Assembly: GCA_030265145.1 (NCBI GenBank) | Contig: JARBES010000131.1 | Span: forward strand, 4,621,040 to 4,641,960 | Reading direction: 5' to 3' | Length of the DNA stretch: 20,921 nt | Origin: Strongylocentrotus pallidus | Lineage: Eukaryota; Echinodermata; Echinoidea; Camarodonta; Strongylocentrotidae | Shown: positions 17,601 to 20,921 of the stretch, piece by piece | Position numbering within the stretch: the first letter of the stretch is position 1 | Layout of the letters: the number at the start of each line of letters is the position of its first letter | Notes under the pieces: generated by a model | Seen by the model: the letters and a program-made list of their open reading frames with translations, nothing else | The model's database searches: none | Told to the model about the DNA's origin: nothing | Translations under genes and position numbers: made by a program

Positions 17601-20301
17601 CAGATTATTCCAAGCAAAATTTCAGCGTTTAAAGCTGATTTCCCCTCCACTTTTTAAATGTGTCATTTCAAAACCCAAGACGAAGGAGATTGTCTCAGAA
17701 GTGGACAATAAAATTGTGGTGTTTGGTTTTCTGGCTAGCTCCGAAATCCACCGGCATTGTGGTAACTCTCCACATGTCCTACATAAGAATTAAACCCTCT
17801 TAACTCAAATTACAGAATTCGGAATAAGAGCAAGAATGTCTCACCCATATTTAGGGTTGACTACCACAGCCCTCGGTTGGTCCATTCCGGTGTAGACCAG
17901 TGTCTTTCTCTGACTCCCATCCAGCTCAGCAACCTCCATCACATCGTTCACACTGTCAACCCAGTACAGCTTCCTGTTATACAAAGATTAATGCGTTCAC
18001 ATTCAGTAACTTGATTTTACATAGTTTAATAGTCTAACATTAATAAATTGGAAAATTAAAATAATCTGTTTGTCATTAATACGCCATTTTGCTTCATCAC
18101 CCATCGCTTTTACACTTCCGTAATAGCCTACAGCACTATGCAAATGCAGCCATATTATCTTGTTAAACATAACAAAGTGAGATCAATCCTCAAGTGGGCT
18201 GACAAAAAATTATAATACATATAATCCAAGGAAAAGGGTAGAGAACGTGTGAAAATGGGAGAAGGGAGGGAAAGGTAACAAATAAAATGAAACGACCCTC
18301 CTATCACACATTCCCCTAACTTGATGGCCTTGTTTTCTCGTACTCTATCAAAAGACCAGTGCTCTTCAAAAGATACCCTTACCCCGTCAACGACCAGATC
18401 CAAACGCTACGCCACATACCTTCCAACCCAATCCACGGACATCCCCTCTCCACCGTTCACGAAGTCGTCGATGATGACCTCACGATCCGTTCCGTTCATC
18501 CACATACGTACGATGTGAGCCCGGAAGACGTCCAGGACGAAGAGACGACCTTCTCTGTAGTCGAAGTCGAGAGCTACGGCGCCTTGGAAGTCGTCTGCGA
18601 TGAGATTGTAATCACGCCCATCGAGCGAGAGAGATCGAACGTAGTAAGAGTTGCTGAAGATTATCAGAGGGTCGATTCCTATGGTGACAAATAGAAGGGA
18701 AAGATGACGAAATGGTATACAAGTGATATCATCATACACTTTATAAATTGCAAGACTGATTTCATTTGACCCGTGGGAAGACAAATAAAAAAACGCATTC
18801 AGGCAGTCTGAAATCATTTTTTTGAAAGCAGTGGTGTTTCTAGGGTGGAGGGAGGGGCACATTTTATTCACGAAAATTAGATTCTACGCTCAAGAAGACA
18901 TTAATACGACGAGACGACCATGATTCTTGATAGACTTCTCTTTCGAAACGATTCTGAAACTACTTTTTCGCTAAAACGATGTTTCGTCACATGACGTTTG
19001 TAACGACGTAAGGACGAGATAATATAGTATTAATGACTGCTTTGAGAGACATACCTGGTAGTTGATTTTTATACGCTCAAGGGGAGGTTAAAATCAAGCT
19101 ATTGCCCGAGGCTACACGTGAACCAATGGGTATTTCAGCAAGACTGAACTATTTTCCCGGTAACCATGTTAACTGGAATTTTGCCGGGATTTTACCGATT
19201 TACTCTAGAACTATTACATGGGTTTGGCATTTTTCGTTTATTTACGGGAATGGTTAAAACCATGACTGCAATTTCGACCAATCAGATGGCTGGATTTCTT
19301 AAGTGAGGTATATAAATTAAGATATTGTACTGTTTTAGCACAGTTTTCGTACGAAAAGTCACGTTATTATAGTTATAGAATTATCCAGTACGAAACATCG
19401 TATAGCTCTAGAGGTATCGTACAAACATGGTATAGCTGAATCGTAAGAAATGTAGTATAGTTCCCTCGTGTGAATGGGGTTAGTGTGATGCTTACCTGAG
19501 TTGTGTTTACACGATTTTCCATCAGTCTCAAGTGTATAGCCGTCAACACACTTGCAGAGGTAGGATCCGACTGTGTTCTCACAAACCTGACTACAGAGCT
19601 CTGGCATATCCGAACACTCGTGAATTTCTGAAATAACAACATCAACAAAATAAATTGTCATTATATTATAAAGAGATCATCCAGATAGAATCAATCCATT
19701 GTAACTGTGTCTCCTTTTTCGAGCATCGTTGTATATTGTGATATGAGATTTCCCCAACCCTAATTTGGTAAAGACATTGCTTCATACCGTTTGTTTTTCA
19801 TAGAGCGAATTTTGTTTTAAGTGAATTGGAACCTGGTTGAAGTGTAAAAAGATGTTTCAGAAGAAAAAACAAAAACAAATAAGTTTGAAGCAAATGGAAT
19901 TATCTATTAGTGTGTCTGGGGAAAATGACTACATTTTTCCATATTCAAGACATATGGATATTCGGTTGGCATTCAAAACGTATTTGTATTATCATGCAAA
20001 CATTCTGACTTAAAGTAAATATCTTCCAGTCGATATTCGGTTGGTACTCAACAATTATGTAGATCACCGAAAATTTGGATAAACTTTGTGTCATAGCCCC
20101 AAAATATTAAACGGTAACTGTAACTGGCCATAATGTCTCACTAAACTGCAATATTAGCATTCACACACGCATACTTACCGGCACAGGTTCTTTTATCAGG
20201 GTTTAACCGGAAGCCAATGTCACAGGTACAGTAGTAGCTGTTAGCCGTATTCACACAATCATGTTGGCATCCTGTGGCGTTGTTCTCACACTCGTTCACA
20301 C
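339..20301 (-). CDS. LRP2: LRP2/megalin-like giant endocytic receptor, C-terminal third (29 exons)
   Basis: This is a single-pass apical endocytic receptor that, in known relatives, binds many ligands (vitamin carriers, lipoproteins, hormones, morphogens) and internalises them through clathrin. Twenty-nine minus-strand exons were placed by module content and GT-AG borders; phases agree at every junction and the frame stays open for about 1,375 codons. Module order is 2 EGF, YWTD propeller, EGF, 11 LDLa, 2 EGF, propeller, EGF, short EGF, TM, tail. Family knowledge: LRP1 and LRP2 both end with an 11-repeat cluster, but LRP1 has more EGFs before the membrane, so LRP2 fits. Compared with human LRP2 recalled from memory (not aligned by program), many modules match one to one, for example [10 protein letters not shown] against PKIESAWMNG in the last propeller and [10 protein letters not shown] against PTRFPDGAYC in LDLa 9. 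Both gene ends are outside the window. The assembly has a 100-N gap in one exon. Confidence 0.95.
807..900 (-). CDS. LRP2: LRP2 exon: transmembrane segment
   Basis: 94 bp, phase 1 in and phase 2 out. After NAGAT it encodes a hydrophobic run of about 23 residues ([20 protein letters not shown]) ended by the stop-transfer RKRTG; human LRP2 has a comparable FHYRRTG (from memory). This fixes the topology: everything upstream is extracellular and what follows is cytoplasmic. The donor is GTAAGA. The following intron, 418-806 (389 bp), is AT-rich with no element recognised. Confidence 0.93.
1454..1500. repeat. CT microsatellite
   Basis: An imperfect TCTCTC/CCCT tract. It is the only large tract that is pyrimidine on the plus strand, hence purine in the transcript. 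Confidence 0.95.
1601..1662 (-). CDS. LRP2: LRP2 exon: end of the membrane-proximal EGF and stalk
   Basis: 62 bp, phase 2 in and phase 1 out. It encodes [11 protein letters not shown], the last two cysteines of the short EGF, then a stalk [10 protein letters not shown]. Human LRP2 has CKCPSGYTGKYCE here (from memory). The acceptor is TATAG and the donor GTAAGT. The following intron, 901-1600 (700 bp), contains a CT-rich plus-strand tract (1454-1500) and AT-rich sequence. Confidence 0.9.
2103..2224. repeat. GA microsatellite beside a splice donor
   Basis: An imperfect (GA)n tract of about 120 bp. In the transcript it is (UC)n and begins about 10 bases after the donor of the exon ending at 2234. 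Confidence 0.97.
2234..2321 (-). CDS. LRP2: LRP2 exon: linker and first part of the membrane-proximal EGF
   Basis: 88 bp, phase 1 in and phase 2 out. It encodes a Pro-rich linker ([10 protein letters not shown]), then [16 protein letters not shown]. The EGF is completed by the next exon, so this is the only EGF of the window interrupted by an intron. The human equivalent is PPPCRCMHGGNC (from memory). The donor GTAAGT is followed at once by a long CT tract (transcript sense). The following intron, 1663-2233 (571 bp), holds that GA satellite (2103-2224) and AT-rich sequence. Confidence 0.9.
2485..2678. repeat. GAA/GGA-rich satellite
   Basis: About 190 bp of imperfect AAG/AGG triplets. Open frames through it in all phases are low-complexity artefacts. 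It lies about 28 bases after the donor of the EGF exon ending at 2707. Confidence 0.97.
2707..2853 (-). CDS. LRP2: LRP2 exon: EGF packed on the last propeller
   Basis: 147 bp, phase 1-1. It encodes [20 protein letters not shown], then FACGCPDG and GSTTTC: a six-cysteine EGF slightly longer than usual between its third and fourth cysteines. Human LRP2 has CSHLC, CACPQG and GSTTEC here (from memory). The donor is GTGAGC. The following intron, 2322-2706 (385 bp), is mostly a GAA/GGA satellite (2485-2678). Confidence 0.93.
2967..3182 (-). repeat. tRNA-derived SINE
   Basis: The minus strand starts GGCGCGATAGCTCAGTTGGT, a near-perfect tRNA 5' arm and A box, then a B box GGGTTCGAAACC. The anticodon and T stems do not pair properly, so it is not a working tRNA. 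A body of about 130 bp follows and ends in a short GATA-type repeat, as many tRNA-SINEs do. TCGATCTAT at 2958-2966 and 3186-3194 may be target-site duplications, although the surrounding ATCT microsatellite makes that uncertain. Confidence 0.75.
3192..3240. repeat. ATCT/ATCC microsatellite
   Basis: Imperfect TCTATCCA tetramers next to the SINE at 2967-3182; a short piece also lies on the SINE's other side. Confidence 0.85.
3611..3802 (-). CDS. LRP2: LRP2 exon: closing blade of the last propeller
   Basis: 192 bp, phase 1-1. It encodes [20 protein letters not shown], in which Phe-Phe-Thr-Thr takes the YWTD place, then [11 protein letters not shown] and the last strand [13 protein letters not shown], the usual propeller end before an EGF. 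The GAA satellite at 3805-3850 supplies the pyrimidine tract of its acceptor. The donor is GTAGGT. The following intron, 2854-3610 (757 bp), holds a tRNA-derived SINE (about 2967-3182) and ATCT microsatellite. Confidence 0.93.
3805..3850. repeat. GAA-rich tract serving as acceptor pyrimidine tract
   Basis: The plus-strand GAAGAA tract is the (UUC)n pyrimidine tract directly upstream of the acceptor of the exon at 3611-3802. Confidence 0.9.
4517..4740 (-). CDS. LRP2: LRP2 exon: last propeller, two blades
   Basis: 224 bp, phase 2 in and phase 1 out. It encodes [39 protein letters not shown] and [14 protein letters not shown]. This is the best conserved stretch against human LRP2 (PKIESAWMNG, PTGLSIDYLNNDRIYWSD, from memory). 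The donor is GTAAGT. The following intron, 3803-4516 (714 bp), has low-complexity TTAGG/TTAAGG-like words near 4135-4200 and nothing more. Confidence 0.95.
5312..5503 (-). CDS. LRP2: LRP2 exon: last propeller blade with polybasic insertion
   Basis: 192 bp, phase 2-2. It starts NLYWTDLG and ends [27 protein letters not shown]. Between the YWTD and the LDG strand are about 31 residues, against about 10 in the human blade recalled from memory. The extra stretch is acidic then strongly basic ([11 protein letters not shown], then RRKKRDG), and RKKR followed by Asp fits a furin-type cleavage pattern. The frame is open through it and both splice phases fit, so it is not an intron retention. The following intron, 4741-5311 (571 bp), is AT-rich without recognised repeats. 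Confidence 0.9.
6043..6184 (-). CDS. LRP2: LRP2 exon: last propeller, VYWID blade
   Basis: 142 bp, phase 1 in and phase 2 out. It contains [20 protein letters not shown], an acidic linker ([11 protein letters not shown]) and [11 protein letters not shown]. The RAYIP turn followed by an enlarged loop is also present in human LRP2 (from memory), so that enlargement is ancestral rather than a species oddity. The following intron, 5504-6042 (539 bp), is AT-rich with no recognised element. Confidence 0.92.
6191..6236. repeat. 10-bp tandem repeat (GAGAAATAAC)
   Basis: About 4.6 units of GAGAAATAAC with single-base variants, starting seven bases inside the intron next to the exon ending at 6184. 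Confidence 0.9.
6698..6826 (-). CDS. LRP2: LRP2 exon: entry of the last propeller
   Basis: 129 bp, phase 1-1. It encodes [18 protein letters not shown], then [21 protein letters not shown], the N-terminal strands of an LDLR class B propeller with no YWTD of its own. The donor is GTATGA. The following intron, 6185-6697 (513 bp), starts with a 10-bp tandem repeat (6191-6236) and is otherwise AT-rich. Confidence 0.9.
7031..7162 (-). CDS. LRP2: LRP2 exon: calcium-binding EGF before the last propeller
   Basis: 132 bp, phase 1-1. It starts [14 protein letters not shown] and continues [16 protein letters not shown], a full calcium-binding EGF signature; human LRP2 has DINEC and [11 protein letters not shown] here (from memory). 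The 204-bp intron that follows (6827-7030) is the shortest in the window and holds nothing else. Confidence 0.95.
7256..7310. repeat. GAA microsatellite
   Basis: (GAA)n and AAAG tract ending where the decayed EGF exon copy begins, so the copy appears to have been cut at the satellite. Confidence 0.95.
7319..7383 (-). pseudogene. Decayed partial duplicate of the calcium-binding EGF exon
   Basis: 65 bp match the first 65 bp of the exon at 7031-7162 with 54 identities and no gaps (counted by eye). The conceptual product is [22 protein letters not shown], then a stop; the third EGF cysteine is Arg. Its acceptor reads CAA in place of CAG, so it should not splice. The second half is missing and replaced by the GAA satellite. 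It lies 157 bp upstream (in transcription) of the live exon, so this was a tandem exon duplication that died. Confidence 0.85.
7882..8007 (-). CDS. LRP2: LRP2 exon: EGF after the LDLa cluster
   Basis: 126 bp, phase 1-1. Six-cysteine [22 protein letters not shown], then [18 protein letters not shown]. It is not of the calcium-binding type. The donor is GTAAGA. The following intron, 7163-7881 (719 bp), holds a decayed duplicate of the next EGF exon at 7319-7383 and a GAA tract at 7256-7310 directly abutting it. Confidence 0.93.
8109..8294 (+). mobile_element. MITE, TTAA-flanked, copy 1
   Basis: 186 bp bounded by TTAA at 8105-8108 and 8295-8298, with short inverted ends (AGCCCACTGC... and ...CAGACGGGCT). 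It is non-coding. A second copy in opposite orientation lies at 20384-20561 and aligns along the whole length, sharing GCGCCCTCTATATAG, AACAATGCCTA, TTGGTCCCCCATGATCC and GCAGGGAGGT. TTAA duplications are typical of piggyBac-type transposition, so this may be a non-autonomous relative; no transposase is present. Confidence 0.8.
8341..8361. repeat. Perfect short hairpin
   Basis: GTGGCGTA and TACGCCAC form a perfect 8-bp stem around a 5-base loop, in the intron between LDLa 11 and the next EGF. Confidence 0.7.
8406..8528 (-). CDS. LRP2: LRP2 exon: LDLa repeat 11 (last of the cluster)
   Basis: 123 bp, phase 1-1. Its first two bases complete the last cysteine of repeat 10. The module is [28 protein letters not shown] and YGC, with a complete cage and Tyr in the ligand position. 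This closes an 11-repeat cluster, the same number as the fourth cluster of human LRP2. The following intron, 8008-8405 (398 bp), contains a MITE (8109-8294) and a perfect short hairpin. Confidence 0.94.
9071..9196 (-). CDS. LRP2: LRP2 exon: LDLa repeat 10
   Basis: 126 bp, phase 1-1. The module is [29 protein letters not shown], with the sixth cysteine codon split by the intron (T here, GT in the next exon), a small departure from its neighbours that keep it whole. The ligand Asp before the fifth cysteine is Thr and the ligand-position aromatic is Gly, so calcium and ligand binding may be weak. The following intron, 8529-9070 (542 bp), is AT-rich with nothing named. Confidence 0.92.
9573..9647 (-). 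repeat. Degenerate tRNA-like element, probably SINE-derived
   Basis: On the minus strand GGACCAG at the start can pair with CTGGTTC at the end. There is an A-box-like TGGCCTGGTGGTATAGAGTC, an anticodon-like stem GCTGC/GCAGT around CCGGCAA, and a B box GGTTCAAATCC. The T stem is mismatched and position 33 is C, so a functional tRNA is unlikely. Any SINE body toward 9440 is not clearly delimited. Confidence 0.55.
9750..9887 (-). CDS. LRP2: LRP2 exon: LDLa repeat 9
   Basis: 138 bp, phase 1-1, with a longer N-terminal linker ([10 protein letters not shown]) that human LRP2 also has at this repeat (PTRFPDGAYC, from memory). It continues [21 protein letters not shown] and SDE, with all calcium ligands and the ligand-position Trp, so it is a likely ligand-binding repeat. 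The following intron, 9197-9749 (553 bp), holds a degenerate tRNA-like element at 9573-9647. Confidence 0.94.
9928..10072. mobile_element. MITE with GTTTCACAAA inverted ends
   Basis: About 145 bp. The left end GGCGTTTCACAAAACTTGTC and the right end, read in reverse as GGGCCCGTTTCACAAAGCC, are inverted repeats; ATGACA and TGTCAT words continue the symmetry inward. It is non-coding. The right end carries the same GGGCCC start as the element at 10436-10572. Target-site duplication is not clear. Confidence 0.7.
10436..10572. mobile_element. MITE with GGGCCC ends next to the LDLa 8 exon
   Basis: About 137 bp. The left end GGGCCCTGTTTCACAAAACT and the right end in reverse, GGCCCTATTTGATGAAACTT, are imperfect inverted repeats. 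The interior differs from the 9928-10072 element, so they share ends but not cores. Its right end lies 26 bp from the exon border at 10599, so it provides part of the proximal intron sequence. Confidence 0.6.
10599..10827 (-). CDS. LRP2: LRP2 exon: LDLa repeat 8, interrupted by a 100-N assembly gap
   Basis: The exon's two ends are real: acceptor at 10828-10829, donor GTAAGT below 10599. Bases 10771-10827 encode [19 protein letters not shown] and 10599-10670 encode IDDQFVCD through SDEVDC. Both sides of the N run carry the same nine bases, CAATACAGT. Overlapping them gives 120 bp, exactly 40 codons, phase 1-1, and a perfect six-cysteine LDLa. The ligand Asp before the fifth cysteine is Gln (DGTSQC). 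The following intron, 9888-10598, holds two MITEs. Confidence 0.9.
10671..10770. other. Assembly gap of 100 N
   Basis: A run of exactly 100 N, the conventional placeholder for a gap of unknown size. It lies inside LDLa 8. The nine bases before it and the nine after it are identical, so the true gap length is probably zero with a 9-bp overlap. Confidence 0.95.
11256..11467. repeat. Long GAAAGA-type purine satellite
   Basis: About 210 bp of nearly pure purine on the plus strand, mostly GAGAAA/GAAAAA words. The long open frames across it are low complexity. Confidence 0.97.
11554..11608. repeat. GA microsatellite beside a splice donor
   Basis: (GA)n tract whose transcript form (UC)n starts about 10 bases after the donor of the LDLa 7 exon at 11619. 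Confidence 0.97.
11619..11735 (-). CDS. LRP2: LRP2 exon: LDLa repeat 7 with altered cage
   Basis: 117 bp, phase 1-1, six cysteines. The cage reads [13 protein letters not shown]. The four side-chain calcium ligands known from LDLR repeat 5 (two early Asp, late Asp-Glu) are present, but the conserved Asp and Ser of the DxSDE motif are Gly and Glu. The donor GTGAGT is followed within about 10 bases by a long CT tract (transcript sense). The following intron, 10828-11618 (791 bp), is dominated by purine-rich plus-strand repeats. Confidence 0.92.
12025..12141 (-). CDS. LRP2: LRP2 exon: LDLa repeat 6
   Basis: 117 bp, phase 1-1. The module has [28 protein letters not shown] and a final AC, with a complete calcium cage and the ligand-position Trp. 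The donor is GTACGT, with C at the fourth intron base in place of the A or G seen in most other donors here. The following intron, 11736-12024 (289 bp), holds nothing recognisable. Confidence 0.93.
12282..12374. mobile_element. Short snapback MITE
   Basis: 93 bp with ends AGCCACCGTCTTAT and, in reverse, AGCCACGTCTTAT, one gap apart. The interior is itself self-complementary (CGATTGAT ... ATCAATCG). It is non-coding and no target-site duplication is evident. Confidence 0.55.
12572..12655 (-). pseudogene. Possible third decayed LDLa exon relic
   Basis: On the minus strand the order TGCATGGTAGATTTATTCG, GACAACGGCTGCCGG, CAGATGAAAA, TACTGTGTAAGC echoes the end of an LDLa exon (DNGC, DE, C, donor), with frame changes and a stop. 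It is most like the LDLa 6 or 5 exons by eye. The match is patchy and could be chance given how alike LDLa exons are. Confidence 0.35.
12735..12843 (-). pseudogene. Partial tandem copy of LDLa 5 exon end, donor and tRNA-like element
   Basis: 12819-12843 matches 12934-12958 (the 3' end of the LDLa 5 exon) at 22 of 25 bases. In frame it reads RDNSDEE, then a stop. A GTAAGT donor-like site follows at 12802-12807, and a more diverged copy of the adjacent tRNA-like sequence follows that (TGGTATATGGTAATCCATTTC against TGGTACAGTGGTTCATTC). The period is about 115 bp. The tRNA-like half is a weaker match than the exon half. Confidence 0.65.
12846..12920 (-). repeat. tRNA-derived element (SINE head-like) abutting an LDLa exon
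   Basis: The minus strand has an A-box-like TGGTACAGTGGTTCATTC and a B-box-like GGGTTCGAAACTC at tRNA-like spacing, with a GACTC/GAGTC stem between them, but the arms do not fold as a proper tRNA. It starts a few bases after the donor of LDLa 5. No clear SINE tail is seen. It is a decayed pol III-type sequence, not a tRNA gene. Confidence 0.55.
12927..13049 (-). CDS. LRP2: LRP2 exon: LDLa repeat 5
   Basis: 123 bp, phase 1-1, six cysteines: [21 protein letters not shown], then [12 protein letters not shown]. The donor is GTAAGT. A tRNA-like element begins within a few bases of this donor, and the exon's 3' end plus donor are partly repeated about 115 bp further into the intron. The following intron, 12142-12926 (785 bp), is unusually rich in decayed exon copies and a snapback MITE. 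Confidence 0.94.
13065..13087. repeat. Heptamer repeat (AAGATTC)
   Basis: Three copies of AAGATTC, then AAATAAGG and a long AT-rich stretch to about 13270. Such a heptamer next to AT-rich sequence can mark the 3' end of a LINE, but no coding part is visible. Confidence 0.6.
13799..13921 (-). CDS. LRP2: LRP2 exon: LDLa repeat 4
   Basis: 123 bp, phase 1-1. It contains [28 protein letters not shown] and a final cysteine in LREC, with all canonical calcium ligands and the ligand-position Trp, so it is a likely functional ligand-binding repeat. The human counterpart reads [20 protein letters not shown] (from memory). The following intron, 13050-13798 (749 bp), contains a heptamer repeat at 13065-13087 next to a long AT-rich stretch. 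Confidence 0.94.
14468..14590 (-). CDS. LRP2: LRP2 exon: LDLa repeat 3
   Basis: 123 bp, phase 1-1. The module reads from [10 protein letters not shown] to SDEVQDVC with six cysteines; the cage CNGDDDC has Asn at the first ligand position. The donor is GTAAGT. The following intron, 13922-14467 (546 bp), is AT-rich; a GTGGGTTCAAATTTT piece at about 14028 vaguely resembles a pol III B box but nothing supports it. Confidence 0.93.
14990..15190 (-). repeat. Possible interspersed repeat
   Basis: On the minus strand this starts CAGGGGCGTATCCAGG and continues through G-rich sequence, a phrase I associate with the ends of interspersed repeats in invertebrate genomes. No second copy is in the window, so the borders and class are unproven. 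Confidence 0.3.
15230..15346 (-). CDS. LRP2: LRP2 exon: LDLa repeat 2
   Basis: 117 bp, phase 1-1, one LDLa module with six cysteines. The cage reads [14 protein letters not shown], so both early Asp ligand positions are Asn; human LRP2 at this place also has CNAHQNC (from memory). Calcium binding may be weak, and there is no Trp in the ligand position. The following intron, 14591-15229 (639 bp), holds a possible interspersed repeat at about 14990-15190 and otherwise AT-rich sequence. Confidence 0.93.
15467..15549. repeat. GA microsatellite
   Basis: Imperfect (GA)n in the intron between LDLa 1 and LDLa 2. Confidence 0.95.
15817..16065 (-). CDS. LRP2: LRP2 exon: propeller-closing EGF plus LDLa repeat 1
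   Basis: 249 bp, phase 1-1. The first half is a six-cysteine EGF ([14 protein letters not shown], then FTCACPDSF). The second half is LDLa 1, with [11 protein letters not shown] and SDE in the calcium cage. Fusing these two modules in one exon is the exception here, since the other ten LDLa repeats each have their own exon. Trp before the fourth cysteine plus Asp ligands suggests a lysine-binding repeat. The following intron, 15347-15816, carries the GA tract at 15467-15549. Confidence 0.94.
16359..16588 (-). CDS. LRP2: LRP2 exon: closing blades of the propeller
   Basis: 230 bp, phase 2 in and phase 1 out. It encodes [32 protein letters not shown] (Tyr-Met replacing Tyr-Trp in the fifth motif) and [14 protein letters not shown], the characteristic last strand before the EGF that packs on the propeller. 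The donor is GTATGG. The short following intron, 16066-16358, holds nothing recognisable. Confidence 0.93.
17117..17287 (-). CDS. LRP2: LRP2 exon: two propeller blades (VYWTDW, LYWCDA)
   Basis: 171 bp, phase 2-2. It contains [19 protein letters not shown] and FPNGLTIDY followed by [12 protein letters not shown]. This closely resembles the human LRP2 stretch with IGRVGMDG and YWADAHLGYIE, recalled from memory. The donor is GTGAGT. The following intron, 16589-17116 (528 bp), is AT-rich with no feature I can name. Confidence 0.93.
17392..17519. repeat. Imperfect tandem duplication, about 67-bp unit
   Basis: Two adjacent units share TATTTT-CATG-ATCGTT-CAATT, TAAAGGAAA and ACAACACTCGG-TGAAGCA. 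They are non-coding and lie inside a propeller intron. Confidence 0.8.
17845..17973 (-). CDS. LRP2: LRP2 exon: propeller blade (LYWVD)
   Basis: 129 bp, phase 2-2. It encodes [19 protein letters not shown], then a [11 protein letters not shown] turn typical of blade ends. The donor is GG|GTGAGA. The Gly codon finishes in the next exon, giving KYGYVYWTDW across the junction, which confirms the chosen border. The following intron, 17288-17844, contains an imperfect tandem duplication at about 17392-17519 and an adjoining AT-rich stretch. Confidence 0.92.
18420..18678 (-). CDS. LRP2: LRP2 exon: start of YWTD propeller (first blades)
   Basis: 259 bp, phase 1 in and phase 2 out. It begins [21 protein letters not shown], the usual entry strand of an LDLR class B propeller, and continues through a blade in which the YWTD position reads FVLD (RLFVLDVF). 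It ends at VDWVGR, whose Arg codon is split AG|G. The donor is GTATGT. The plus-strand open frame at 18359-18694 is only its antisense shadow. The following intron, 17974-18419, is AT-rich with no repeat recognised. Confidence 0.92.
19496..19627 (-). CDS. LRP2: LRP2 exon: second EGF of the pair
   Basis: 132 bp, phase 1-1. It encodes EIHEC, then a six-cysteine EGF with [11 protein letters not shown], which fits the calcium-binding type only partly because Ile-His replaces the usual Asp/Asn pair before Glu-Cys. The split codon G|AA joins cleanly to the preceding exon. The following intron, 18679-19495 (817 bp), is the longest in the window. At about 18830 it holds a phrase resembling common interspersed-repeat ends (GGTGTTTCTAGGGTGGAGGG), and near 19050-19320 an unclassified stretch with short inverted pieces; no exon is visible there. 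Confidence 0.92.
20179..20301 (-). CDS. LRP2: LRP2 exon: calcium-binding-type EGF
   Basis: 123 bp, phase 1-1, one complete EGF module. The start VNEC, six cysteines and the [12 protein letters not shown] core match the calcium-binding EGF signature (Asn hydroxylation-type site followed by an aromatic). The acceptor is AG just above 20301 and the donor is GTAAGT below 20179. It opens the EGF pair that precedes a YWTD propeller. The upstream 20302-20921 is intron holding a MITE (20384-20561) and otherwise only AT-rich sequence. The next intron, 19628-20178, holds two copies of a short GATATTCGGTTGG-type motif 77 bp apart and nothing else recognisable. Confidence 0.92.
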
Positions 20302-20383
20302 CTGTCCGTATAAAAAGAGAAAACACAAATGTGAACTAAGCCCCTTTATATAAACATCAGTCGCCCCGACAGACTCCTTTTAA

Positions 20384-20561
20384 AGCCCCTCTGCGCTAAT
20401 TTGGCCAAGAGGGATTATACCTCCCTGCATGGTCACCGATAGGTGGTTATTTCATCGAATCAGCTTTCAACTAACATTTTTTTTAAAGGATCATGGGGGA
20501 CCAATTGTCACCGCATAGGCATTGTTTCCTATATAGAGGGCGCATGTAATGCAGTGGGGCT
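20384..20561 (-). mobile_element. MITE, TTAA-flanked, copy 2 (inverted relative to copy 1)
   Basis: 178 bp, the reverse complement of the 8109-8294 element over its full length, roughly 75-80% identical by eye. It is flanked by TTAA at 20380-20383 and TTAT at 20562-20565, the latter looking like a mutated duplication. The inverted ends are AGCCCCACTGC and AGCCCCTCTGCGC. Confidence 0.8.
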
Positions 20562-20921
20562 TTATATCGGAAAAACATAATCCACGTGGGGCGATGTAGT
20601 TTAGTGCGACCTGTTGGTGTTCCGTGTAGGTTTCATAAGCATGGCTGGGTATGATATTAGGTAAGCATCACGGATTCAGTTTGTATATAGTTATGATAAA
20701 ATATCACTGTTTTTTATATTGCTACCCCATAGTACATGTTAGTTTGTTGCGTGTTTCAATAATAAAAACCCTCCAAATGTCCAAAAGATCTCCACTGCAT
20801 CATGCTTCATAGACAGGAAAATTCTTAAAAGCTGCATTTCATAAAGTGAACCATTCGCAATTGCCCACTTTAAGTCTTTTAATACACCAATAGAAAATGG
20901 TGGGGTAATTAGAATCTTAAC

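Noticed and set aside
18359-18694. 111-residue plus-strand open frame
   Set aside because: It is the antisense of the propeller exon at 18420-18678, which has clear YWTD-family content and splice sites.
339-20301. LRP1 instead of LRP2
   Set aside because: Both have an 11-repeat final cluster, but LRP1 has more EGFs between the last propeller and the membrane, and the tail and last propeller here resemble LRP2.

Overview
The window comes from an animal genome and lies entirely inside one multi-exon gene on the minus strand. Twenty-nine exons can be placed, every one with GT-AG borders and with matching codon phase at every junction. Together they give 4,127 coding bases, about 1,375 residues. 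The product is the membrane-proximal third of a giant LDL-receptor family endocytic receptor. Its module order is EGF-EGF, six-bladed YWTD propeller, EGF, 11 LDL-receptor class A (LDLa) repeats, EGF-EGF, propeller, EGF, a short EGF, one transmembrane helix, and the start of the cytoplasmic tail. Eleven LDLa repeats in the last cluster, only two EGFs before the membrane (LRP1 has more), and a tail motif like that of human megalin identify it as LRP2/megalin. The 5' exons lie beyond the right edge. The rest of the tail, with any NPxY endocytosis motifs, lies beyond the left edge.

Layout from right to left, in transcription order: EGF pair 20301-19496; propeller 18678-16359; EGF plus LDLa 1 at 16065-15817; LDLa 2-11, one per exon, 15346-8406; EGF pair 8007-7031; last propeller 6826-3611; EGF 2853-2707; split short EGF 2321-1601; transmembrane exon 900-807; cytoplasmic exon 417-339. 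LDLa and EGF exons are nearly all symmetrical phase 1-1 modules, while the propellers carry internal phase 2 introns. LDLa repeats capture ligands, propellers and EGFs drive acid-dependent release, and the tail couples to clathrin uptake (family knowledge).

The introns (about 200-820 bp) are AT-rich. They hold purine/pyrimidine microsatellites, tRNA-derived SINE-like elements, several short inverted-repeat DNA transposons (MITEs), and decayed copies of neighbouring exons. Short introns, abundant MITEs with GGGCCC...TTTCACAAA ends and GA/GAA satellites suggest a marine invertebrate deuterostome, perhaps an echinoderm such as a sea urchin. That placement is an inference. No second gene, functional tRNA, viral element or CRISPR array is supported.

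The most interesting signals are a 100-N assembly gap that is probably spurious (9-bp overlapping ends inside an LDLa exon), a dead duplicate of an EGF exon, a tandem duplication of an LDLa exon end plus splice donor plus tRNA-like element, and a polybasic furin-like insertion in a blade of the last propeller.
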